64,000 nucleotides of DNA from NCBI GenBank assembly GCA_949987565.1, contig OX465102.1, positions 17,434,968 through 17,498,967 on the forward strand, read 5' to 3'. This document shows positions 34,315-44,700 of the stretch, one piece after another. The position numbers and the translations under genes were made by a program. Position 1 is the stretch's first letter. Each line of letters begins with the position of its first letter. The notes below the pieces were generated by a model. It worked only from the letters and a program-made list of their open reading frames with translations, was not told the origin of the DNA and ran no database searches. This DNA is from Luidia sarsii (Eukaryota > Echinodermata > Asteroidea > Paxillosida > Luidiidae).

Positions 34315-35100
34315 GGTAAGAAACAACTGTGTCCAGGCATAGCGTGCACGAATTGCTACATTCAATGTGCACTGCAACAGTTTAGTAAAATTCAAACATG
34401 CGCGGAGTCTCAAAGGCAAAGGCAATATCAGTCAAGTTGATGAATCATGGGTCTGTTTGGGGGCATGACCAGAATGACGTCTCCCGGTCATTTTCAAGCA
34501 ATCAAAAAACAGAGATTTAAACCACAGAAAGAAATGGAAATCCGATGATGAAAATGATATCGTATTGTCGGCAATCATAGGAAATTGTTTTGCACTACAA
34601 CCGTGGGTTATATGCAACTAACGAATGAAGATACTTGGAGCCAAAGCTGTACTTGGAGTGATGTGCTTTATTCGGCTGGATGCGATCTCTGTCTGTTTCT
34701 CCATTCAGCAGGGTTTATATTGCATTTTATGAACATTTCAAGCAAGCAAATAGTGTAAGGGTTTCCTGCCTTATTAGGAATTGCTGAACAGTCACTTGCA
34801 TATTCATATACAATCAAAGGATGTGTTTGGTCCTTTTCAGTCTTGGGCAGGGCTATATGCAAATGAGTAAACAAGTGGCTTTCCGTGAACTGACTCACTG
34901 TGGCCAAGTTCCGGTCCAGCCCAGTGTCCGCATTCCTCGGACAAGAGGATTTCGTGCATTCAATGAAAAGTATATATAGGCCTACGCATGTAAATACAAG
35001 GAGATTGAGTGTACATGTACTACAGCCAAGCCTTCTCGTTCGGTTATGGGCCATTTCTGCTCGGCCTCCCAAGTGCTCCCTGACCGTAAATGGACCAGCG
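34315..35100. other. Intergenic stretch, no gene recognised
   Basis: A minus-strand open frame of 134 codons (35,072-34,668) has one hydrophobic stretch but no domain I recognise, and nothing supports it as a gene. A partial second copy of the Gypsy RNase H end lies at about 35,022-35,085. Confidence 0.45.
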
Positions 35101-35102
35101 GC

Positions 35103-35830
35103 CTAATCGACCAACAGCATTAGTAGAGGGATATCACAACCACTACAGAGAAACGTGATCTTTCTGGACGCGAAATCGTCTGTTGGCAAGATACACCCTG
35201 TAAAATAGAAACCCCTGCCCAGCACTGCAGCCAAGCCTTCTCGTTCGGTTATGGACCATTTCTGCTCGGCCTTTGTGAGTGCTCTCCCACCGTATTGAAT
35301 GACGATCTCTTTGCCATTGTCGTCGGGTTGAGAAAGAATGTAACTGATTGCAAAGCCACTAGCATCTGTTGCTAGAATAAACTCACGATCGAAATTCGGA
35401 TAGCCGAGGATCGGCGGGGATACCAATGCTTGTTTCAACTGGTTGAATGCTTGCTCGCAAGCTGATGTCCACTTCATCACAGATGGCACGTCTTTATGTA
35501 GGAGTCTGTGAAGGGGTGCCGCAATTACCGGAAGTAATTACAAAGCCCTAGGAAGGATCAAACCTCAGATGCCTCTTTAGGGACAGGGAAGGTAGACACT
35601 ACTGATATTTTGCCTGTATCAGCCTGATACAAGGCTTCGATATGACATCCCAGATACGTGACCTCTCTTGCCGCAAAGTGACATTTTGAGGGTTTCCGCT
35701 TAAGGTTTGCACCACGAAGGCGGTCAAAGACTGCTCGCAGGTGTTTCAAATGCATGTCAAAGTTGGGAGAGAAAATTATGATGTCATCCATAATACCAGA
35801 CGCGCAAATTTCCAAGTAAGCCCACGTAGT
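35103..35830 (-). mobile_element. Decayed Ty3/Gypsy pol fragment
   Basis: Minus-strand remnant of reverse transcriptase (DDIIIFSPNFDMHLKHLRAV, then KPSKCHFAAREVTYLGCHIE, 35,800-35,640) followed by RNase H (WTSACEQAFNQLK, LATDASGFAISYILSQ, ALTKAEQKWSITEREGLAAV, 35,480-35,220). Frames are broken between the two parts, and no gag, integrase or LTR is seen. It is a different, older element than the intact Gypsy at 39,306. Confidence 0.8.
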
Positions 35831-36960
35831 ACTTGAGTCATAACCAAAATTGTCTCATTCAAAAGACAGTGCTTTAGACTCATTCCCACTCCAGATTGTG
35901 ACCCATTGAATTTCACCAGAATGTGTAGCACATCCACAGTTATACCCAAACTCATCTACTCATCGACAAACAACATAAAAAGGGTGAGCTGCTAAACCTG
36001 AACGTGCGATTAGACTGAAAATGCTCTGTGATAAATTCAAGAAAACTATAAGTATTGTCTACAATGTTCAAATCAAATCCATAACTGAAGGCACTCATTG
36101 AAGAAAGGTACCTTTTTATTCTCACCACCGTGGTCCATTCATAGATAAAATTATGAAAATGAAACAAGAATTTCAAGATTTGGTCAGCTGCTTTGAGAAA
36201 TATACTTCCTAAAGGGTTCATATTTATTCCTCGTTGTTGACAGGTTCAACACCTACAATCAAAACGTCCCTGTCCCGAAATGTCTCTGTAGGCCTATGGA
36301 TTTATTCACCGATTTCATGATTATTCCAGTTTTATAATTTATAACAAAAGCGTTTTCTGAGTATTTTTGAAAAAATAATGCGAGAATTCCAGAGGGCGCT
36401 ATACTTAAGAGAGAAAGAACACTGCGTTTTTCCGTTTTGCAGTTAAACTATTTCAACTTCATATTCAAAGAATTACGCTCGGAAACTCGGAAATGTTGAA
36501 GCGTTACAAATTTGTTGCAAACCGCTTTCTGTTTAAAATAACCAAAATACTAATTTCACAAGTGGTGAGGGTCAGACGTTCTAATCTTGGCAGGACCTTT
36601 CTTGTAGTCTTATTTGTTGTTGGATGTAAGGCAATGACAATTATTTATACTTTACTTTAAGCCAAAATAACAATTAGGAGGCAGAATGTATCTATTTGTA
36701 GGTTATAATTATGATCCATAATTATATGAAGCATAATTTTAGTTAAAGGGATACAAATCTAGACTATTATATGATTGTTAAACTGTGAAGCATTCAATAG
36801 CTAAGATCGCTGACCCCTGATGACCTGTAGGTCTATCATTTAGGTAGAATCGTTACCTTTTGGTCTTGGCCGACTTTGGTCTCGGGTCACTGGGCCAGGC
36901 GATTGGCCTTGAATTGGCGGTGGCCTGACCATGCAGGGTATTTAACTGGGTGACTGGATT
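35831..36960. other. Intergenic stretch with one repeat
   Basis: Contains a copy of the GATCCTAGCAGGACC-type repeat at about 36,505-36,615 (TTGTTGCAAACCGC, TCTTGGCAGGACCTTTCTTG). Otherwise AT-rich with no supported gene. Confidence 0.45.
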
Positions 36961-36984
36961 AGGGTATTGGCCTTGGAATGGGGG

Positions 36985-37200
36985 CCGTGGTTATTGGCCT
37001 TGCACTGGCTGGCCATCAAACTGGCCTTGCACTGGCTGGCCAACAACCTGGTCTTTTACTGGCTGGCCAGCAAACTGACCTTGCACTGGCTGGCCAGAAA
37101 ACTGGCCTTGCACTGGCTGGCCAACAATCTGGTCTTGCACTGGCTGGCCAGCAAACTGGCCTTGCACTGGCTGGCCAGCAAACTGGCCTTACACCGGCCT
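36985..37200. repeat. 27-bp minisatellite, about 8 copies
   Basis: Units of the form GGCCTTGCACTGGCTGGCCA followed by a variable ACAACCT or GCAAACT-type end. Because 27 is a multiple of 3, several frames stay open on both strands; these are not genes. Confidence 0.9.
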
Positions 37201-37204
37201 TGTG

Positions 37205-38040
37205 CTGGTGCAATCTGACCGTGTGCTTGGTGCAACTTCCATCGCTCAGTTAATCTCCCCATGACTTTGTTCAGCCTAAGGGCCTGGAACAGGTGTATTG
37301 CAAACCTGTTGGACGGAAATGCAATCAATTATTCATGTCAAGTGACTTCGGAAGACTTCTTTTCGAGTTAATAATGAACGATATGTGTCATTATGTGATG
37401 CTCCATAAGATGAAATGGCAAACTATGTAAAATATCCCATCGTTAGATCGATTTAGATACGTAGGTGTGCACCAATGGTTTTTGTTTTAAATCACGTGGA
37501 ATGTTAGCCTACCAAATGAATGGCTTATGTTGAATAATCTGTGGGTTTAAAGAGACGGGCCGCCCTCATGTATTGTGCTCGTAATCCTGACTTTTTACGT
37601 CCAACGTGAAATAAAATTTTGATTTGAAATATGTCAATTTCACGGCTGTCTGTTCCCTATTGCAAAATGCCTAAAGCTTACCATTATCCTTTAAGCTCAT
37701 GTGTTACTTCGAAGGGTGTGCGAGGAATATTATACGGTAGCCAAGATTGCAAATATCCCTCCTAGAACCCCGAACAAAACGAAGACGATGTGAAATACAA
37801 TATCTCCAAGACTCCAACCTGTGTGGATTTATGGAACAAGGCAATATAAATAAACCATTTTGATCTTCATTCTTGAAACAAAGGTAACGTGAAGCTACGT
37901 CTTGCGATTGGCGATGTTGGAGAGCATGAAAAAGAGGGGACTCATATCTCTGAGGGGACTCATATCTCTGTCCGTGTGGTGAAATCCAGACTCATGACCA
38001 CGACATGTCACCAATTACTCCAATGTGACTTAATACATTA
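37205..38040. other. Intergenic stretch, no gene recognised
   Basis: AT-rich DNA with a short direct repeat (GGGGACTCATATCTCTG twice at 37,936-37,970). No exon or domain was recognised. Confidence 0.4.
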
Positions 38041-38042
38041 TC

Positions 38043-38140
38043 GAACGTTGACTGCACCGGGACTTGAGCACGAGACCTCTGGTTTCGCGTACCAGCGCTC
38101 TTACCATCTGAGCAATCCACACCTCAGATGGGGCGCCAGT
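38043..38140 (-). repeat. tRNA-like SINE upstream of the GPCR gene
   Basis: Minus strand: TGGATTGCTCAGATGGTAAG, CTGGTACGCGAAACCAGAGG, then CAAGTCCCGGTGCAGTCAAC. Confidence 0.75.
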
Positions 38141-38677
38141 CCTAATGGTTTAAATATCCTTCATTTCAAACCCACTGCAGTACTGCCATTGTATAATCGA
38201 TCAGTTTGCCTCAATGCTCTTGCCTGGAGGTTTTCCTGGATGGAGTCACGGTTGTAGTGGTTCAAATAACAACAAGGAAATAGCGAAATTGTGTGCCACC
38301 ATCTGTACATTAATTGCTATATACCGCGAGTATCTCATTCATACCCATGATGCTTTGCAAAAGCCGGAGAGATGTGGTCCAATTGCGTAATGTTCAAAAA
38401 TGATGTTCGCCATCAAAACGCACTGAATGAATGTTTGTGGAATATCGTAAAAGGCAAACTTATCCTGTTCAAAAACCTACGGTAAACTATGCACATGACA
38501 TTCGTTGACTTTTCAACAGATCACGAATTCCTGTATTGTAAGTTCATTCCGGTGACATTTTTGGCGCATTTGTGGTTTGTGCCACGTGTGAATTCTGCAT
38601 TCCAGCAAAGTGCATAGCCACTTGCTGAATATTCACGACCGTGGTGCGCGGGCGTGTTGTGCGACGTTGTAAGAGGT

Positions 38678-38685
38678 ATAAATAC
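38678..38685 (+). promoter_or_regulatory. TATA box of the GPCR gene
   Basis: TATAAATA lies 110 bp upstream of ATG 38,795. The duplicated locus at 30,57x has ACAAATA at the corresponding place, so the box is degenerate there. Confidence 0.55.
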
Positions 38686-38794
38686 GGTACTGGTGTATCA
38701 GACGGCATCCGTGTGAGGAATTCTGCCAGGCACCTCATTCTTGACAGCTCATCTTGCTTTGATCGTTGGCTTTAAAGTTGCAACAAGCAGCGAT

Positions 38795-41700
38795 ATGTCT
38801 TCAAGTAACCGTTCCTTGAATGCTTCTAGCATCGACACTCCTCTTGGAGTGTCTCGTGATGTCGTCTACGATGCAGTCAACACCATCATCTCCATCCTTG
38901 CAGTCCTTGGTAACGGCTTGGTCATCGCCGTTATGCTTGTGAGACGTCGGGAGTTAAGCTCCTTCACTAATCGTCTCATCATGCACCAGTCCGCCATTGA
39001 CTTCGTAAACGGTGTGGTGTTCTTTCTGTATAAAGTGGTGCGTAGTCCTGGGATTCATCTGTCTATGGATGACACCTTCCTTGATCAGCTGACGTGTCGC
39101 TTGTTCGCCGCAGAGCCCTTGCTGTGGAGCCTAAACTTTACATCGACCTACAACTTAATCTTCATCTCGATCGAACGCTTTGCTGCAACTTGCTACCCAG
39201 TGCCACATCGCAATGCCCAGACCAAAGGCAAACTAAAATGTGCCATGGTGGCGTCATGGGTGATTGGTATTGCTGTCTCTTCACAAATGGTCATCTTGTT
39301 TGAAGTGTTAAGGGACTACTTTAAAGGACTGTTCCGGCGTAGTAATATAACATAGATCCTGGGCTATATAAGACTAAGACACGCCCAACACAAGCGAGTA
39401 GCCGTCGGCCTGTCCTTGGAGCGTCACCGCTGCTGGGAGTTAGACTTTGTAATTATGTTTTATTAGTTGTATTAAATTATGTTGAAGCACTATAGAAGTT
39501 CTTTTGGCTTGAGTTCTTGAGTCGTCCTCCGCTAGTCAAGTATCATAACATATGGTGGAGGATCCGGGCAGCGGGACTCTCTGAGGTCAGTCTGACGGTT
39601 GCTCCCGACGCACTGATTTGGGGTAAGCAATTTGTGTTGTATAATTTGTATTCTATTTAGTAATTTGTGTATTGCATATTTAAGTTCCAACTGTTAAACC
39701 TCCCATCTGGTAAATCTATGGCAAAAGAGAGTAAAAATTCACTTGAAGAAACAGACATAGGAATAGGCATGGCAAAATATGAAGGATATTTTAAGGACAA
39801 CTATTCAGGGTCTCCAAATGAAGATCTGGACGTGTTTCTAAGTAGATTTGAGCTGAACGCTAAACTAAGGGATTTTGCCCCAAATAAAATACATTTAGCA
39901 TTAAGTCTGAGACTCACAGGAAACGCAGCAATTTGGCTGGCAACTCTTGATGAAAGCACAAAGGCCACATATGAAGGTTTGAAGTCGGCCCTAATCGACA
40001 ATTTCCAGGGAAAAAATCAAAAGTGGGTAAACGAAACCAAATTGGCCTCTCGTACCCAGAGAGAATCTGAATCGTTGGATGACTATTTTTCAGATATATC
40101 TTCGTTAAGTCACAAATTGCAAAAGTCAGATCAGGAGAGACTAACTCATTTTATTCGGGGTATGCAGCCCCCTCTGAAGGCCTTCGTTATTTCTAAAGAA
40201 CCCGATTCATTGAGCCGTGCACTCCATTACGCACGCCTTGCTCAAATTGTGGCAGAGCCATCAGTGGCACGCTCAGCACATTCAACGCAGGTTGCGTCAC
40301 CACACCCTAACCCTAACCATTCCTCAATGGATAACGCAACGGCCATTCAACAACTGCATTGTGAAATAGCGCAACTAAAAACGGTTGTGAATGACCTGGC
40401 CAACCCACCGCCTTTCACTCATTGTCAGCAGAACTGGCAGGGACCCCAGAATGCGCAGCAGAACGAAAGGGGTTCGCACTCGGGTTCCTATTCCAAACAA
40501 AACAGGATTATTTGTTTTCGTTGCGGTAAACCAGGCCATATGCAGTTTGCATGCCATTCTAAATTCCACATCCAAGGGTATCCTTTAAACTAAAGACCCC
40601 GCCTACTAAGTCCCAAGGACTCAAGAACACTAATGGTTTAAGAGTAGGTGAAGGGGTTAACGCTGGTTGTCAGACAATAGACTTAACAATGCAGGGATGT
40701 TGTATCGATGTAAAATTTGGATCAAAAACCCTACCTTGCCTTTTAGATTCTGGGGCTAATATTAACCTGATTAGCGAAAGGTGCCTAAGGGATTCAGATC
40801 TATCTAAGAAAGTTGATATTCAGAGTTGCAGTGTCTCTCAAGCAACCACAGCTAACGGCTCATGCCTGAATATTACTGGGATAGCAGAAATTCCTCTCAC
40901 TATATCTGATTGTGAATTTTGTATACCTATGCATGTGGCGAAAAATTTGGATCGCGACTTAATTTTGGGTGCACAATTCCTGGGGGAACAAAATGCTAAA
41001 ATGTGTTTCGCTTCGAATAAGGTTCGACTTAACAGCAAACACCAGATTCGTACAACTTCTAAACTTGAAATTCCACCTCGGACGCAAGTAATGCTAGAAG
41101 TTAAAATGAAAAATAATTTGCCCACTGGCTTGGTTGGCATATGCGAAGCCACAAGAGTAGCAACCAATTTAGGGCTATTTTTGGCGAATGGAGTCTCAAA
41201 AACTAGGAAACAAAATACATCTACTAAAACCACAGTAATGTTACTTAACCCGTCTGATCATAGTGTAAAACTATATCCCAATACAAAAATAGGGATATTC
41301 TCAGTAGTTAGAAACGAAGACATCTATCCGTTTACGGCATCCGCCAAAGACTCTAATGTATCAAAAGATAGAGAAAATCAGAAATCTAAACACACTCGTG
41401 AAGAACAAATCAGGGAAGTTATTGGACAGGTAAACATGTCGAATGTAAATCTGACGCAAGAGCAAGCTCGGGATCTTGAGTCATTAATAATTGAGTATAT
41501 AGATATTTTCCAAGCGTCTGGTAGTCCATTGGGACATTACGCAGAGATAAAACATAGTATTAACACTAGCAATCACCCCCCAATTAGGTCTCGGCCGTAT
41601 AGGCACCCCCCTCATTTACAGACGGTAATAAGAGAACAAATTCAAAAAATGTTGAAGGAGAATATAATTTCACCCTCCACGTCACCCTGGGCGAGTGGTA

Positions 41701-44700
41701 TCGTACTTGTTAAAAAGAAGGGGACAAACGACTTTCGTTTTTGTGTTGATTTCAGACCTATTAATAGAATAAGCGAACGTGATAATTTTCCACTACCCAA
41801 CATTGAAGATTCTTTGAATAATTTAGGCCAAACCCGACCTTCGTATTTTTCCACTCTTGACATGGCGTCTGGTTATTGGCAAATTGCAATGGAGGAGAAG
41901 TCAAAAAGTAAAACAGCGTTTGTCACACAAGAAGGTCAATATGAATTTAATGTCCTCCCATTTGGTTTACATGGTGCTCCTAGCACATTTCAACGTGTTA
42001 TGCATGAAATACTCAGAGGTTTACATTGGAGAATTGCATTGATCTATTTGGATGATATTATAATTTATTCGAGATCTTTTCCAGATCACTTGGAGCATCT
42101 ACGACTAGTTTTTGATCGATACAGATCAGCTGGATTGAAGTTGAAACCCCCAAAATGTACATTTGGAGAAAATAAGGTATGTTACTTGGGTCATATTATA
42201 TCGCAAGATGGAATAGCAACTGATCCAGCAAAAACCAGTATCGTCCGAAATTATCCGGTACCTTCAAATGTATCAGAGGTGAAATCATTTTTAGGAATTA
42301 CTGGATATTATAGAAAGTATGTAAACCAGTATAGCCAAATTGTGGAGCCACTGATAAAACTCACAAGGAAGGGTGTACCATTTATATGGTCTGATGAGTG
42401 TCAACAGGCTTTTGCAAAATTAAGACAAAAACTAACAGAACCGCCTATCTTAGCCTTTCCAAGATTTGATGGCTCCAAATTTATTCTCCAAACAGATGCA
42501 TCCATTACTGGTTTAGCATATATATTATCACAAAATCAAGATAGCACGGAGAGGGTTATTGCTTTTGGTGGAAGATGTTTAACTAAGGCAGAGAGAAATT
42601 ATTCCATTACAGAACTTGAGGCCTTGGCAGTCGTAGATGGAGTAAAGAAGTATTCTTCATACTTGCTTCATGGTCCACAATTTCAGATAATCACTGACCA
42701 CCAAGCACTCTGTTGGCTGTTTAGTCGTAAACCCACTACGGGAAGACTTGCTCGTTGGGCATTAATGTTACAATCTTACAATTATGAGATAATACACAGG
42801 CCAGGTAGTTCTATTAAGAATGCAGACACCCTGAGTAGAATTGTAGGAAAGAACCAATGCCCTTCCCAGAAATGTAGTAGTGATCTGCCCACAACAAATG
42901 ATGAATCTTTACCCCTCTCAAAAAACCTAGAACTCACCAATTCAAATTGGATTCCGTTTGATTTTGGAAGCCTTGATGATTGTTTTGTTCCATGCAATAC
43001 AAAATGTCATATTTATTCCACTAGAAATGTACGATATCAAAAGGGGAAAAGGTTGAGTAATTTGGAAAAGGTACCAGATCAGCATAAACCTGTGCTTAAC
43101 ATACATGAAGAAATTGATATTAATAAAGTTAAATCTTCACAAGAGAAAGACTTATTTGCTGGCGGACTGATAAAATATCTAAAAATGCAAGATTTACCTG
43201 AGGATGATAATAAGGCCCGACAAATAATCCTGGAAGCTGAGAATTACTTGCTACAGGATGATGTTTTGTATCATGTTTGGCACACTTCGAGAAAAGGTCA
43301 TATGCCAGAGAAAATTACGATACAGTTATATATTCCCCAGGACTACATTGACGATGTACTAGTTGCTCTTCATGATGATGTTCTGGCTGCCCATTTCGGT
43401 ATCCAGAAGACTTACGCCAAAATTAGGCAGAGATACTTTTGGAAGGGAATGTATCGAGACATTGACAATTGGATTAGATCGTGTAGATCGTGTTCCCGCA
43501 GAAAAACCCCTAGGCATAAAGTGATTGCCCCTCTCATGACAATGACGGTACCAGGTCCATTTGAAAGAGTTAGCGTAGATGTACTAGGTCCACTACCAGT
43601 GTGTAAATCCGGTAATAAGTATGTACTGTGTTTCACCGACCATTGTACACGGTGGCCAATTCTGGTACCTGTTCAATCAATAGATGCCCGGACGGTGGCT
43701 ACCAGCTTTTACACAGAAATTGTATGTAATCATGGTTGCCCTCGAATTCTTTTAAGTGACAGAGGAACGAATTTTCTGAGTAAATTAATGCTGGAAGTAT
43801 GTCGCATAATGAAAACTGATAAAGTTAATACGAGTGCATATCATCCCCAATGTAATGCTGTTCAAGAGCGATTTAACTCTGTTATTTTGGATACTATCTC
43901 ACATTATGCTAACAAGTTTCATACAGATTGGGACGACTACATCCCGGCAATTCAATTTGCCTATCGCTCCAGCCCTGCGGACAACAGCATCGGCTTCAGT
44001 CCATTCTTCCTCCTGTACGGAAGAGAGGCAGTTCTACCATTGGATGCGTCGTTATTGAAACCGGAGGAGATACAATGCAGGACTGTCAGGGAACATATAC
44101 ACAATCTCGTCAACCAGTTGGAAACGTTTCGAGAAGTATCGAGACAGCATCTCCAAAAACACCAGGAGGCGATGAAGACACGCTACGACGACCGTGCAAC
44201 CCACGTCGAATATCAAGTGGGAGATTGTGTATTTATATACTTCCCCAGTACACCAACTGGCCTCTCCAAGAAACTACTACATCCTTGGTGTGGCCCATAT
44301 CTGCTTGTTAAGCAAACCGGCCCAACTAATTTCATGGTGAGGAACATGGAAAACCACAAACTGTTGCCGTCTCCGATTCATGTGAACCGTATGAAATTTG
44401 CCTACGATCGATATCGTCGACCGTCGCCGGATGTCACTCCTGAAAACCAAAACTGCACTCCCCTACAAGGACTATGCGACTCTGACTTTCCCATGGACTC
44501 TATGAAACCGTTGTTGGCCAGACACGGACTCTGTTCTAAGTCTACGGAACCAGTGCATATTCCGGGTTTACCCATTATGACACCAGCTACTGAAGAGGAA
44601 TTTGAGATTGAGAGGGTTATCAGGGGGAAGTTTAAGAACGGAAAATTAAATTATCTCATTAAATGGAAGAATTTCCCCTCTAAAGATAATACATGGGAAC

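Noticed and set aside
34668..35072. 134-codon minus-strand frame as a membrane protein gene
   Set aside because: One hydrophobic stretch but no recognisable domain, no splice support, and it overlaps a duplicated Gypsy fragment.
36967..37253. Several long open frames on both strands with Leu/Ala-rich 9-residue periodicity
   Set aside because: They are produced by the 27-bp minisatellite, whose length is a multiple of three; no start context, splice sites or homology.
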